DNA from: Candidatus Gastranaerophilales bacterium
GTDB taxonomy: Bacteria > Cyanobacteriota > Vampirovibrionia > Gastranaerophilales > Gastranaerophilaceae
NCBI GenBank assembly: GCA_944326915.1
Contig: CALVFT010000002.1
Location: forward strand, 204,508-268,507
Direction: 5' to 3'
DNA length: 64,000 nucleotides
Part shown: in pieces, positions 18,611 through 28,901 of the stretch
How positions within the stretch are numbered: position 1 is the stretch's first letter
How the letters are laid out: each line of letters starts with the position of its first letter
Program-made: the position numbers and the translations under genes
The notes under the pieces: model-generated
Databases searched by the model: none
The model's input: the letters and a program-made list of their open reading frames with translations, nothing else
What the model was told of the DNA's origin: nothing

Positions 18611-19243
18611 ATGAAAAGGATATTTGTATCAATTTTGGTTATATTAGTACAGTTGCATATAAGTACATATGCGGCATCGTTACCATTCAAAAAACAGGTA
18701 AAAGAACCTCCTAAAATTTCAAAAGAATTTGAAAATATAAGTAAACAAGCAACAATTTTTTATGCAGAAAATGATATAAAAAGTTCTTTTGATTTACTTC
18801 TCAGTATTCCGGAAGAAGAAAGATCGCCTCAAAATTGGCTTCTACTTGGAAATATTTTGCAAGACCAAGGTAAAAACAGCGAAGCAATTTTTATGTACCA
18901 AAAAGCAATACTTTGTGATGAAAACTACTATAAATCATATTATAATCTTGGGAATGCTTACCTAAGCGAAGATAAGCCACACCTTGCAATAGTTCAATAT
19001 AAAAAATTACTTAGCATAAATCCAAACTTTCCATACGCATATTATAACCTTGGATGTGCATATATTAAAATCGGAGAACTTAGAAAAGCTAAAAATGCAT
19101 TCATTTCTGCTATTGAGCTAAAAAATACTGAACCTGATTTTCATTACAACTTGGCTTATGTATATAAGAAATTAAAGAACGAAAAAAATGCAAAATTATA
19201 CTTGAAATACTACGACAAGATAATGGAACAACAATTACAGTAA
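18611..19243 (+). CDS. Exported TPR protein
   Basis: Signal peptide MKRIFVSILVILVQLHIS-TYA (about residues 1-21) followed by three to four TPR units: NWLLLGNILQDQGKNSEAIF, SYYNLGNAYLSEDKPHLAIV, AYYNLGCAYIKIGELRKAKN and HYNLAYVYKKLKNEKNAKLY. A longer frame opens at 18575, but the ATG at 18611 gives a proper signal peptide and lies seven bases after TATAAT (18598-18603), so a leaderless start is favoured. Length 210 residues. It is followed 17 bases later by the HAD gene. Likely periplasmic scaffold; partner unknown. Confidence 0.82.
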   Translation: MKRIFVSILVILVQLHISTYAASLPFKKQVKEPPKISKEFENISKQATIFYAENDIKSSFDLLLSIPEEERSPQNWLLLGNILQDQGKNSEAIFMYQKAILCDENYYKSYYNLGNAYLSEDKPHLAIVQYKKLLSINPNFPYAYYNLGCAYIKIGELRKAKNAFISAIELKNTEPDFHYNLAYVYKKLKNEKNAKLYLKYYDKIMEQQLQ

Positions 19244-19260
19244 TATAGAAAAGGTAAATT

Positions 19261-19959
19261 ATGCAAAAATATAAAGGGATAATTTTTGATTTTAACGGGA
19301 CATTATTTTTTGACTCAGAAAAACACCTTGAAGCTTGGAGAGTTTACTCTAAACGTTTAAGAGGAACCGCTTTTTCTGATGAAGAAATGAGAAAATACAT
19401 GTTTGGACGAACAAATGAAGACATTATTGCATATGCAATAGGGAGAAAACCTGAACCTGAAATGGTAGAAAAACTTGCAAAAGAAAAAGAAGCAGTCTAT
19501 AGAGAAATGTGCAGAAAAGATTACAAAAACACAAAACTTGCACCGGGAGCTATAGAATTTCTTAACTTTCTAAAAGATAACAATGTTCCAATGACAATAG
19601 CTACAATGTCAGAAAAAGATAATGTCGATTTTTATATCGAGGAATTCAACCTTGCAAAATGGTTTGATATAGAAAAAATAGTCTACTCTGATGGAACTAT
19701 TCCCGGAAAACCTGCACCTGACATATATCAAATAGCAACAGAAAAACTTCACTTAGCGCCAAAAGATTGTATTGTAATAGAAGATGCACTATCAGGAATT
19801 CAATCAGCAAAAGATGCCGGAATAGGAAAAATTATAGCAATTGCCTCTATGGAAAAAGAGGAATTATACAAAAATATACCTTCTGTGTCACAAATTATTA
19901 AAAATTTTGATGAAATAGACAGAAGCATTTTTGATACAGAAATACTTGCTAGCAAATAA
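19261..19959 (+). CDS. HAD-superfamily hydrolase, beta-phosphoglucomutase-like
   Basis: Motif I is FDFNGTLF, with nucleophile D10; the second acidic residue of the usual DxDxT is Asn12. Motif II is TIATMS, motif III KPAPDIY with its lysine, and motif IV VIEDALSGIQSAKDAG. The helical cap between motifs I and II places it with beta-phosphoglucomutase and similar sugar-phosphate phosphatases. Loss of the second Asp, normally the general acid, may favour a different leaving group or substrate. AAGG precedes the ATG; the gene follows the TPR gene in the same direction and ends in a terminator. Confidence 0.88.
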   Translation: MQKYKGIIFDFNGTLFFDSEKHLEAWRVYSKRLRGTAFSDEEMRKYMFGRTNEDIIAYAIGRKPEPEMVEKLAKEKEAVYREMCRKDYKNTKLAPGAIEFLNFLKDNNVPMTIATMSEKDNVDFYIEEFNLAKWFDIEKIVYSDGTIPGKPAPDIYQIATEKLHLAPKDCIVIEDALSGIQSAKDAGIGKIIAIASMEKEELYKNIPSVSQIIKNFDEIDRSIFDTEILASK

Positions 19960-19960
19960 A

Positions 19961-19990
19961 AAAGGTCTGTCTAAATAACAGACCTTTTTT
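19961..19990 (+). terminator. Rho-independent terminator
   Basis: Arms AAAGGTCTGT (19961-19970) and ACAGACCTTT (19978-19987) then T-tract. Because A-runs also precede it, it can serve the convergent alcohol dehydrogenase gene. Confidence 0.88.
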
Positions 19991-20014
19991 ATCCTTTATA
20001 AAAGTATTATAACT

Positions 20015-21175
20015 TTAAGCCTCTTTCACAATATCAAAAGCAACATCTGCAGTAATATTACCTTTTTCTCCAAGAGCAACATTACGAGAACTAAATCTAG
20101 CTCTAATTTTTTCAGCAGCTTCATTTGCATCGATATCATAATCAGAAAGTTTTGTCTTCATTCCAATAGAATTAAAGAAGTTTTCAATTTCAGATATAGC
20201 TAAATCAGCGGCTTTCAAATCAACTGACTCTTCTACACCAAATACTTCTCTAGCTAATTTGGCAAGTTTTTTAGATTTAGAAATTTTTTGGTTTTTCAAT
20301 AATCTTGGAAGAACTATTGCCAAACTTTGTCCATGATCTATGCCATAAAAAGCAGTCAATTCATGTCCAATCATATGTGTAGCCCAATCCTGAGGGACTC
20401 CGACAGAAATCCAATAATTCAAACCACAAGTTGCACACCAAAAAATATTTGCTCTTGCATCATAATCATTAGGATTAGCTAAAACTTTTGGAGCTTCCTC
20501 TATTAGAGTTCTTAAAATTCCTAAAGCCCAAGAATCTTGCAAAGGAGAATTAACTTCATAAGTACAATACTGCTCCATTACATGAACAAAAGTATCAACA
20601 ATTCCATTTATAGTCTGTTTTACAGGCAAACTAAATGTAACCTGAGGATCAATTATAGAAAACTGAGGATATAACAATGGAGAATGAAAAGCTAGTTTTT
20701 CATCAGTTGCAATTCTTGAAATAACACCACCATTATTCATTTCAGACCCAGTAGCAGGAAGTGTAATTACATCAGCTAAAGGTAAAGCATCAACTACAGG
20801 ATTTTGTTCTACCATAAAATAATCATAAGCATCCTTTTCCCCAAAATACTTTGATGCAGCCGCAATAAATTTTGTACCATCAAGAGTGGATCCACCTCCT
20901 ACAGCTAGTAGGAAATCAACATTTTCACGTTTCGCAATTTCAACAGCCTTCATCAATGTTTCATATTTTGGATTTGGCTCAATACCTCCAAACTCAATTA
21001 CATCATAACCAGCCAAAGCTTGTTTTACCTGATCATAAACACCATTTTTCTTGATAGATCCACCACCATATGTCATCAATATCTTCTTTGACTTGTCAAT
21101 ATTGCTAGCAAGCTCAGAGATTGTATCTTTACCAAAAATGACCTTTGTAGGGCAGTAAAATTCAAAATTATTCAT
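20015..21175 (-). CDS. Iron-containing alcohol dehydrogenase (YqhD/BdhA-like)
   Basis: NAD(P)H-dependent reductase of aldehydes or butanal. Shows YCPTKVIFGKDTI, the dinucleotide-binding VGGGSTLDGTK, LPATGSEMN, and the metal-binding region GIVDTFVHVMEQY with MIGHELTAFYGIDHGQSLAIV supplying the later histidines. Length 386 residues is typical. The longest frame starts at 21214, but ATG at 21175 follows AAGGAG by six bases and homology begins there. Its -10 (TATAAG) overlaps the -10 of the divergent ogt gene. Probably disposes of reducing power in fermentation. Confidence 0.93.
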   Translation of the reverse strand: MNNFEFYCPTKVIFGKDTISELASNIDKSKKILMTYGGGSIKKNGVYDQVKQALAGYDVIEFGGIEPNPKYETLMKAVEIAKRENVDFLLAVGGGSTLDGTKFIAAASKYFGEKDAYDYFMVEQNPVVDALPLADVITLPATGSEMNNGGVISRIATDEKLAFHSPLLYPQFSIIDPQVTFSLPVKQTINGIVDTFVHVMEQYCTYEVNSPLQDSWALGILRTLIEEAPKVLANPNDYDARANIFWCATCGLNYWISVGVPQDWATHMIGHELTAFYGIDHGQSLAIVLPRLLKNQKISKSKKLAKLAREVFGVEESVDLKAADLAISEIENFFNSIGMKTKLSDYDIDANEAAEKIRARFSSRNVALGEKGNITADVAFDIVKEA

Positions 21176-21243
21176 ATGTATCTCCTTCTTATTTCGTGTA
21201 TACTTATAATACATTTTTATTTAAAACTTGTAAAGGAAATATT

Positions 21244-21714
21244 TTGAATTATAAATATTTTTATCAAACAGAAATTGGTAAAATTTTTATTGGAGAAAGT
21301 AAAAATTTTATAACCTTTATCACTTTTTCAGAAGAAAATATTCCAACCGATTACAAAAAAAAAGAAACTCCTTTAATAAAACAATGTATTAAAGAAATTT
21401 ATGAATATTTAGAAGGTAATAGAAAATATTTTTCTATAAAAATATCTGAAGAAGGTACTAAGTTTCAAAAAAAAGTATGGAATGAGCTAAAAAAAATCCC
21501 ATATGGAGAAACAAGAAGTTATCAAGATATAGCGATATCAATAGGTAATATAAAAGCCTCTAGAGCTATTGGAAATACTAACAATAAAAATCCAATAGCA
21601 ATAATCATTCCTTGTCACAGGGTTATTGCTAAAAATGGAAACTTATCAGGATATGCAGGAGGCAGTAGTATAAAAAAATTTTTACTTAATCTAGAACAAA
21701 AACATTTAATATAA
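21244..21714 (+). CDS. ogt: Methylated-DNA--[protein]-cysteine S-methyltransferase
   Basis: Suicide repair protein for O6-alkylguanine. The active-site cysteine is in IIPCHRVIAKNG; the DNA-binding helix and arginine finger are in YGETRSYQDIA and KASRAIGNTNNKNP. A GTG-started frame opens at 21196, but that codon lies upstream of the TATAAT at 21205-21210; the TTG at 21244, preceded by AAAGGAAA, is the likely start, giving 156 residues. Divergent from the alcohol dehydrogenase with overlapping -10 boxes. Confidence 0.92.
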   Translation: MNYKYFYQTEIGKIFIGESKNFITFITFSEENIPTDYKKKETPLIKQCIKEIYEYLEGNRKYFSIKISEEGTKFQKKVWNELKKIPYGETRSYQDIAISIGNIKASRAIGNTNNKNPIAIIIPCHRVIAKNGNLSGYAGGSSIKKFLLNLEQKHLI

Positions 21715-21779
21715 AACTTTACAAACATCAAATATTTAACGTGTATTTGCTATAATTGACAAGACAATTGGAGGAGAGC

Positions 21780-22406
21780 ATGGAACTAATAAATTCTATT
21801 TTAGGTATACTTATAAATTTTATCGAAGGAACTATTACTCATATGGGAGCTTGGGGAATTGCTCTATTAATGGCAATAGAATCCTGTAATATTCCACTTC
21901 CAAGTGAAGCAGTACTTCCATTCGCAGGCTATATTGTAAGCAAAGGTGAAATGAATTTTCACGTAGCTGCAATAGCTGGAGCCCTTGGTTGCGTACTAGG
22001 GTCTATCCCATCATATTACCTTGGGTTTTTCGGAGGAAGAAAATTTGTAGAAAAATATGGAAAATATTTTCTTGTATCTCATAAAGATCTCGAAGAAGCT
22101 GATAAGTGGGTAGAAAAATACGGAGATTGGGCATTCTTCTTATGCAGAATGCTGCCAGTTGTAAGAACTTTTATTTCTTTGCCTGCAGGAATATTAAAAG
22201 CTAAAAAAAGAATATTTTTCACTCTAACATTTCTAGGTTCATTGGTATGGAGTTATGCACTAGTTTATGTTGGTCTAAAAATGGGTCAAAATTTAGAAGC
22301 TTTCAAACACATTTGGCATAAGTTTGATATTGCGATTGTTGTAATTTTTGGAGTTTTAGGTGCGTTATACATCTACAAGCACATTAAACACTTAAAAGAA
22401 TCATAA
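21780..22406 (+). CDS. DedA/VTT-family membrane protein
   Basis: Inner-membrane protein of the DedA (SNARE-associated/VTT) family; members act as lipid scramblases or support membrane energisation and polymyxin resistance. The core motif FFLCRMLPVVRTFISLPAG and the upstream SIPSYYLGFFGGRKF with flanking reentrant glycine segments are present. Four to five membrane segments fit the 208 residues. The longer TTG frame at 21756 is rejected: GGAGGAG stands just before the ATG at 21780 and TATAAT is at 21751-21756. Confidence 0.92.
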   Translation: MELINSILGILINFIEGTITHMGAWGIALLMAIESCNIPLPSEAVLPFAGYIVSKGEMNFHVAAIAGALGCVLGSIPSYYLGFFGGRKFVEKYGKYFLVSHKDLEEADKWVEKYGDWAFFLCRMLPVVRTFISLPAGILKAKKRIFFTLTFLGSLVWSYALVYVGLKMGQNLEAFKHIWHKFDIAIVVIFGVLGALYIYKHIKHLKES

Positions 22407-22422
22407 CTTTTAAAATATATAC

Positions 22423-22458
22423 AAAAAGCTATACAGTTCATTTCTGTATAGCTTTTTT
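22423..22458 (+). terminator. Rho-independent terminator
   Basis: Arms AAAAAGCTATACAG (22423-22436) and CTGTATAGCTTTTTT (22444-22458). Symmetry of A- and T-tracts lets it also end the convergent 2136-residue gene. Confidence 0.9.
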
Positions 22459-22490
22459 ATTAATATAAATATCTATATTATCTAATAATT

Positions 22491-25400
22491 TTATGGAAAA
22501 ATTATCACACGTTTTAACGGGCTATCTTTTAATGAGAAAGGACAGGATCCATCATATGTTTTTGATGCAGAATAAGCAAATGCAATTGGAGTTTGATTTA
22601 ATATAGTTACTTCGTTTTGTTCTCCTTGAGTTTTTAACATGTTTTCATAAGCAGCATTATGAGCATCGATTATTTCTTGTCTTGTTAAATATCTGCCATT
22701 AATATTATAATGATCATCTAACTCATTTAAGCGTTTATCAACAATTTGTTCCATTAATAATCCATATTCTTCATTTGTCAGAGCAAGTTTTTCTTTAACA
22801 GTACTTGCAACTTCATGATATCCTCTTGTACCTGACATACTGACTACAAAATCATTATACGATTTTCCAAAGCCAGAATCTATATTATATCTGCTTACTT
22901 CTGCGACATTTCTATTATCAAATTCGGAAATAATCCCCTCAGTACGACCAGCAAAAGTCCTTGCAGCATTTGGCTTTAACAATGAATTAGAGAAAAATAC
23001 TTTATCATTCTTATTGTTTAGCAAATTATATAAATGTTCTACGCCATGTTCAGTAAAATGTCCCATCAAATAAAAATCTTCCGGTAATTTAGTTTTTCTA
23101 AGGTCAATAACCTGACATTCTACGCCGCCAATAATTTGTTTTTCCCAATAAGGTTCAAGATCTTTTGCAGTTACAGAATTGACTATCTGCATATTTTGAT
23201 AAACTCTTTTTTGTGCAGCTTCAATTGGTTTTGTATCAATTTTATTATCAGGATTTATTATATCTTCTATAAGTTTAGAAAGTTTTAATGTTCCAAATCT
23301 GTTGTTTACTGCGACTTTATTCGCATTATTTTCAGGATTTATATCAGGATAATTTTTTACTCCATTACGTTCTATCCATTCAGGGTTATATTCTCCTGCA
23401 ATACCAATATCAACAACACCATCGTTATACTCTTTACTCCAACCAGAGTGAGCAACTAAATCAGTAACAACATATTTTTCTTCATCAGTTAAACCAAATC
23501 TTTCCAAAATAGCCCATGTAAAATCACCGTTCTTATAACGTTTATGTTTTAGATCGATAGCAACACCATCGTTACTAACAACAAAAACTTTTTCAATAAC
23601 ATTAGATGTAGAATCTATATCATTAAATGCTCTGAACATTAGAGCTAATTTTGCCATTTTTTGTTCATTTTGTGACAAAGTTTTATATTGAGAATTATTT
23701 ACGAGTGATTGCATTTGTCTTAATACTGTAACATCGACTCTTTGACCATCTGAACCAATTTTTCCAACTAACATTGTAAATTCAGGAAAATCTTTTGTTA
23801 GTGAAGTATATATAGCATTCAATGAAGAATCTGAATTTAAGACTCTATTATTTTGGAATTTTTCAATACACTGTTTGATTTTTTGTTCAATATTAGCTAA
23901 ATTTTGAGGAGCATCCATCTGAGGTTTACAGATTACCCCTTCTATTTTTCCATCTTTTAAAGTTAAACCATAAGAATTTAAAATATCGTTTGCTCTTGCT
24001 TGAGGCAAATCTTTTACAGCATCAATAAGGTCACTTTCAAACTGTTCTCTAGAATATTCAAGCTCTATTCCACTGCCAACATCTGCAGTTGCTAAAGTAT
24101 TATCTAATGTTTCAATAGTATGTTCTAATTGGTTTTGAGACTCTACTGATACTTCTGATTTTCTATTATATTGGTTTTTTCTAGCATTTATAGCATAATT
24201 AAAATCTATTCCATTTCTAGACAGAATTTCTTTATCTTCTGGTGTTAAATTTCTAATTTGCCAATCACTGACTTCTTTTACAGGTTCTCCTTTTACAAAC
24301 GGTTCAAGCCAACTATTTTTCTTAATAACGCCATACAAATCATCAGGTAAAGATGAATAATAATTCAATTCATCTAAATTAATTCCTTTACCATTTTCAT
24401 CAGAAGCTTCTTCTAGCGCAAACATTCCACCTTTTTTAGCAGAAGCAAGAATATTTGATGCATCATCAGGATTTGCTTTTATTGTATTGTATAAATTACT
24501 TACTATACAACGTTCAGATGCGTTATCGCATTTTATTCCAAGCATTCCAACGATATTAGCGAGTTCAGACTCAACCGCTTTTAGTTTATCAAAATCAATT
24601 TTACCATCGGTCATGTAATGCTGTGAAACATCATAATTATATTTATTTCGCCATAAATGATCAGAAGTTCTGAGGGTCATAGAACGTGCAAGTGGAGCAT
24701 TTGTCAAATTTTGCAAAATTTCTTCACTTACGTACCCTTTTTCATTGTATAAACTACTTATATCTTGTTTGAGTTTTTGTAATGTATTTAGTACTCCGAC
24801 TTTATCAAAATCTTTTCGCTCATTTTTAATTAAACGCAACATAGTCATATCAAGAATACCGTCTTGATTTCTATAATTCTCAAGAATTTTAACAACTTCA
24901 GATTTACTAATTCCTAAATCTTTTATCATATAATCTACTGCAAAACAGTTTTGAACATTAAGTTCACCATTAACTGTACATAAATTTCTTAAAAGCTCTG
25001 CGTATTCATCGTATTGAATACGAGTTTCATGTTGATATGTTCTCAAGTTATATTCTTGGAATTCTTTTTCTGATTGTAAAAATTCTTTTTCTACTTTTTG
25101 AATAATATAATCCTTAGTAAATTGACCAATAGTAGATAAATCAATTTCTCCTGTTTCAGGATGTTTTCTTAGATCATAATGTATATAACGACCGAAAGGA
25201 TCAGACTCTGGAAGCATCATTCCAATTTTGAAACCTATATCGTCACAGCGTTTAATATAATTTCCATTTGCATCTTTTTCATAATAAATACCATTTGTCG
25301 CAATTTGAGAAACCATTAGGGAATAAGAATAATCTGATTCTGATTCTCTATTTTTAATTTTTTGTTCAAATGTTGCATAAATACGATCAAATGCATCTTG

Positions 25401-28400
25401 GTTAAAAGTATAGCCTTTTCTATAATCCCCCTCAACACAAGCAGAGATCAAGTCATCAACAACACCATTTCTTACATTTGGATGAGAAAATAGTTTTTTA
25501 GCAGCATTAACAATTTCTTGTCTTACTTCTGGTTTTGCAGACTCTAAATGCATTGTTAATATACGATTGATAGAAAAATCAGTAGATTGTACTAGATATT
25601 CATCTTTACCTTTCGGGATACAGTCCACAAATTCTTTAGCATAACCAAGCATCTCATCACTTAATAAATTATTTTGTGAATCTCTTGAGATAGTACTAAA
25701 ATCTCTAAGCTTGAAATTATTTGCATCATCTCTATTATTTTCAAGCTCACTATTTCTTATAGATTCTAACAAAGATTTAGCTGCAGGACTTACAAAACCA
25801 TTATCTCTTTGAGATAATTGAATACCTCTTGTTAGGAATTCAGCATCAGACATTTCTCCTTCAGTGATACCTGCAGGAAGCGACTCAGAATTTAATATTG
25901 TAATTGTACCATCCGAATTTATTCTAAACTTTTGACCGTTGATTTCTTGAATTTCACCTTGTTCAACTTTCCAGCGGCCTTCTCCAACGTAAGAATTTTC
26001 AAGACCTCTAATATTGCTACCTAATTGTTGAGATCCTAAATTATAAGCACCACGTTCTGTTGCTTGGTCTACATAACCTTGCATATCTGTGTTAGGATTA
26101 ATAGGATTAGCAAATTCATCCTTATAAATTCTTGTTAAATATTCATTTAAAGATCCTTCTTCAGAATATTTCAAATTATTGTAATTTTCTAATAATCTTG
26201 CAGTGAAAGGACTTTCTAGAACTTCTTGAATTTTAGCTTCTTTAAATGGGTCAGGAATAGATTTATCATTCATTACAACATCTCTAAGCCCTTGTTCTCC
26301 ATATTGAGCAATAATATCACGATATTGCAACATATGTGTTAATTCGTGAGAAATTATTTCTACTAAATCTTTTGCATTATTTGTATTCTTATTAATTTGA
26401 ATAGTACCATTAGGCCAATTTGCCAAGCCATCAGAACCTTCCATTTCTATAAATTCTATTTTAGGTTCGTAGCCCTTCATGCCAATATCTTCTGATAATA
26501 TTTTAACAACGCCGTCTGCAAATTTTTGTTTATCAGAGCCACAGTCTTTTGCAAGTTTACTTAATTCTTCACTACGATTTTTTGCGATATCATTAAATAC
26601 ATTGCCTAATTCTTCATATCGTTGAGCAAGTTTTTCTTTTAATTTACCTGTTAAAATTAAAGATGTTACTTCTCCATTAACATTAGTAGCTGGAGTTCTT
26701 AAATCAGCGTCATTATCAAGATTAAATAAATCAACAGATCTATTCTCTACACCTGTATTAACATCTGATTGTTGCCACTGATCTTTAATTTTTCCAGTAA
26801 CAGATTCAGCAGGATTTTCATTTTTGGCGTTATTAATTAGAGCTTCAGTTTGAGAACTTATCCCTTTTGGAACTCCAGTTTCAGCTTGTTTTTCTTGTTT
26901 CTTTTTAACACGAATTTTTCCTTCTGAAATACCATCCATTGTATTCAGAATATTTTGAGCTTCTGCCCTAGTAATACCATATTCTTTAAATGCATCATGA
27001 ATATATTTTACTTTTGACTCAGTACTTAGATGTGCAAATTGTTTTTGTAATACACCGCCTGAAATTGCAAATGCAACAGAATTTATCCAATCTTGAGATG
27101 TAAGTTCTGCATCTCCAGAAATTTTATTTAACAAATATGTACTTGATAAATCTAATGCAACCTCACTTGGAATTTGTAACATCTTTGCAGTAGTATCAAT
27201 ACTTTTAAAACTTTTAACGATATCATTCGGAAATTTCACAGGATTGGCTTTTATCATAGTAAAAACTTCATCTGCAGATTTTCCAGATTGTCTTAAAGTT
27301 TTTACAAGCGCTTTGGTCTTGTATAGAGCAGCACCTTGTTCAGCAAATTTTGAAGCTTGCATCCCTGCAGCCATATATATAGTATTTTTTAAAACACCTT
27401 TACCCCAAGCTTCCCATTCTTCAGCATTCATACCGTTTTCTGATGAAAGTTGCTCTAATAATTCTGTTGGTCTAAGCGTCATATTTGCCATAATAATTGG
27501 AGATGTAGCTTTTTGCACTTTTTGCATTGTTTGAGCAAGTTTTACACCTTTTTTAGCCTTGTCTACAAGTCCTAATCCTTTAACTATTTTTGCACCAGTA
27601 GTAGTTCCTTTTAATGCAACAGAACCTCTTAATGCCCAACCACTTGTTGCAACTGCTCCACCTGGAACTACCGTCAAAGCCATTGATAAAATATTAAGTC
27701 CCATTTCAATATTTGCAACACCTTGCTGTTGCATTTGAACATATTTTTCAGATAGAATCTTTAAATCTTTCTTTCCAAAAGCCTTTTTAAAACTATCTTC
27801 ATATTCTTTTTGATATTTATTTAAAATATTTTGTGTAAGAGAAGACATTTCTTCAGGAGTTGCATCTTTATTGTATTTAACATTTAAATTCTTTGCTAGA
27901 GACTTATCCAACAAAATACTCATTTCTTGAGCTATAATTCTTAGCTCTTCATTAGGAGCTTCTGTAAATTCTCCATTTTTAGCTCTTCTTGAAATAACAT
28001 ATTCGCCACGATTATTCTTAGCTAACTTAAATTCTCCACCATATTTTTTTATAGTAGAATGATCCTTGTATTTTTCGCTAATTACTCCTAATATTTCATT
28101 TATTTTAGATTGAGATTTGATTCCAGCAAGATTAAAAGCTCCAATAATAGCTTTTGAAGCATTTTCAGGAGTCATTTGACTCATTGTATCACCTTTAGTT
28201 GCAAAAGCTAAATTTTGTTTTGTTCTCTTAATCATGTCTACAGCTGTTTTAACTTCAGCAAACTTCTCTGCTTTCTGTTTGCAATCATTAATATTTTTTT
28301 CACTAAAATCTACACCTCTGGTTCTTTTAAATGTTTCTTCAAATGAAGATATGATAGGATTACCAAGTAAATCAAAGGATAAAGGTTCACCTTTAGCAGA

Positions 28401-28901
28401 TTTTTCGAGAGAAATAAGATCTTGCTGAGTTTTAGATATATTAGCTCTTACTGAGGACCTTGAATATTCCTTATTAAAATATTCTTGCCATGAATCAACG
28501 ACATCAGACAATACTCCTGATTCTTTATCTCTTTCATTTACAATTAAACTTGCTTGAGAAGTAATATTTTTTAAGAAACTAATAGCTTCTGCCTGTTGTG
28601 AAGTCGGTTGAATAGTCGCATAATCTTTCGGTTTACGTTCAACAGATATGCCAATATTTTTGTCCTTAATAAAGCCAGTCCCAAATACATTTGACTGTGA
28701 ATTTCTTAACAGAATAGAATGGGAATCATTTTTACCAGAAGATTTTACCAAATATTCGAATCCAGGATATACTTTTCCAGTTTTTTGCATTTCCTTCTGC
28801 ATAATTGATACAACAGCATCATCAGAAATAACAAAGCCTAATTTATGAGAGGCTCTATATTGATTTATAATTTTTTTTTGTTGTATACTGTATTCTGACA
28901 T
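22491..28901 (-). CDS. Giant 2136-residue protein with HELTH zinc-metalloprotease motif
   Basis: No full-length family recognised. No signal peptide. Residues 1-380 are mostly charged and helical. Residues about 393-440 hold a glycine/alanine-rich hydrophobic stretch (MGLNILSMALTVVPGGAVAT) that could insert into membrane. A zinc-protease motif EIISHELTHMLQ has H852, E853 and H856, with a candidate third ligand E949 in QATERGAYNLG. Residues 1100-1700 are long, polar and repeat-free to the eye. Around 1750-1830 AKLALMFRAFNDID and VTDLVAHSGW loosely recall a helical HD-like bundle, not supported by a clear HD pair. The C-terminus includes GHFTEHGVEHLYNLL. AGGA precedes the ATG. Size and layout suggest a delivered effector or toxin-like protein, by inference only. 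Confidence 0.8.
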   Translation of the reverse strand: MSEYSIQQKKIINQYRASHKLGFVISDDAVVSIMQKEMQKTGKVYPGFEYLVKSSGKNDSHSILLRNSQSNVFGTGFIKDKNIGISVERKPKDYATIQPTSQQAEAISFLKNITSQASLIVNERDKESGVLSDVVDSWQEYFNKEYSRSSVRANISKTQQDLISLEKSAKGEPLSFDLLGNPIISSFEETFKRTRGVDFSEKNINDCKQKAEKFAEVKTAVDMIKRTKQNLAFATKGDTMSQMTPENASKAIIGAFNLAGIKSQSKINEILGVISEKYKDHSTIKKYGGEFKLAKNNRGEYVISRRAKNGEFTEAPNEELRIIAQEMSILLDKSLAKNLNVKYNKDATPEEMSSLTQNILNKYQKEYEDSFKKAFGKKDLKILSEKYVQMQQQGVANIEMGLNILSMALTVVPGGAVATSGWALRGSVALKGTTTGAKIVKGLGLVDKAKKGVKLAQTMQKVQKATSPIIMANMTLRPTELLEQLSSENGMNAEEWEAWGKGVLKNTIYMAAGMQASKFAEQGAALYKTKALVKTLRQSGKSADEVFTMIKANPVKFPNDIVKSFKSIDTTAKMLQIPSEVALDLSSTYLLNKISGDAELTSQDWINSVAFAISGGVLQKQFAHLSTESKVKYIHDAFKEYGITRAEAQNILNTMDGISEGKIRVKKKQEKQAETGVPKGISSQTEALINNAKNENPAESVTGKIKDQWQQSDVNTGVENRSVDLFNLDNDADLRTPATNVNGEVTSLILTGKLKEKLAQRYEELGNVFNDIAKNRSEELSKLAKDCGSDKQKFADGVVKILSEDIGMKGYEPKIEFIEMEGSDGLANWPNGTIQINKNTNNAKDLVEIISHELTHMLQYRDIIAQYGEQGLRDVVMNDKSIPDPFKEAKIQEVLESPFTARLLENYNNLKYSEEGSLNEYLTRIYKDEFANPINPNTDMQGYVDQATERGAYNLGSQQLGSNIRGLENSYVGEGRWKVEQGEIQEINGQKFRINSDGTITILNSESLPAGITEGEMSDAEFLTRGIQLSQRDNGFVSPAAKSLLESIRNSELENNRDDANNFKLRDFSTISRDSQNNLLSDEMLGYAKEFVDCIPKGKDEYLVQSTDFSINRILTMHLESAKPEVRQEIVNAAKKLFSHPNVRNGVVDDLISACVEGDYRKGYTFNQDAFDRIYATFEQKIKNRESESDYSYSLMVSQIATNGIYYEKDANGNYIKRCDDIGFKIGMMLPESDPFGRYIHYDLRKHPETGEIDLSTIGQFTKDYIIQKVEKEFLQSEKEFQEYNLRTYQHETRIQYDEYAELLRNLCTVNGELNVQNCFAVDYMIKDLGISKSEVVKILENYRNQDGILDMTMLRLIKNERKDFDKVGVLNTLQKLKQDISSLYNEKGYVSEEILQNLTNAPLARSMTLRTSDHLWRNKYNYDVSQHYMTDGKIDFDKLKAVESELANIVGMLGIKCDNASERCIVSNLYNTIKANPDDASNILASAKKGGMFALEEASDENGKGINLDELNYYSSLPDDLYGVIKKNSWLEPFVKGEPVKEVSDWQIRNLTPEDKEILSRNGIDFNYAINARKNQYNRKSEVSVESQNQLEHTIETLDNTLATADVGSGIELEYSREQFESDLIDAVKDLPQARANDILNSYGLTLKDGKIEGVICKPQMDAPQNLANIEQKIKQCIEKFQNNRVLNSDSSLNAIYTSLTKDFPEFTMLVGKIGSDGQRVDVTVLRQMQSLVNNSQYKTLSQNEQKMAKLALMFRAFNDIDSTSNVIEKVFVVSNDGVAIDLKHKRYKNGDFTWAILERFGLTDEEKYVVTDLVAHSGWSKEYNDGVVDIGIAGEYNPEWIERNGVKNYPDINPENNANKVAVNNRFGTLKLSKLIEDIINPDNKIDTKPIEAAQKRVYQNMQIVNSVTAKDLEPYWEKQIIGGVECQVIDLRKTKLPEDFYLMGHFTEHGVEHLYNLLNNKNDKVFFSNSLLKPNAARTFAGRTEGIISEFDNRNVAEVSRYNIDSGFGKSYNDFVVSMSGTRGYHEVASTVKEKLALTNEEYGLLMEQIVDKRLNELDDHYNINGRYLTRQEIIDAHNAAYENMLKTQGEQNEVTILNQTPIAFAYSASKTYDGSCPFSLKDSPLKRVIIFP

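Noticed and set aside
22491..28901. HD-phosphohydrolase domain near residues 1750-1830 of the giant protein
   Set aside because: Only loose resemblance; no convincing H...HD...D pattern, so it is not annotated.
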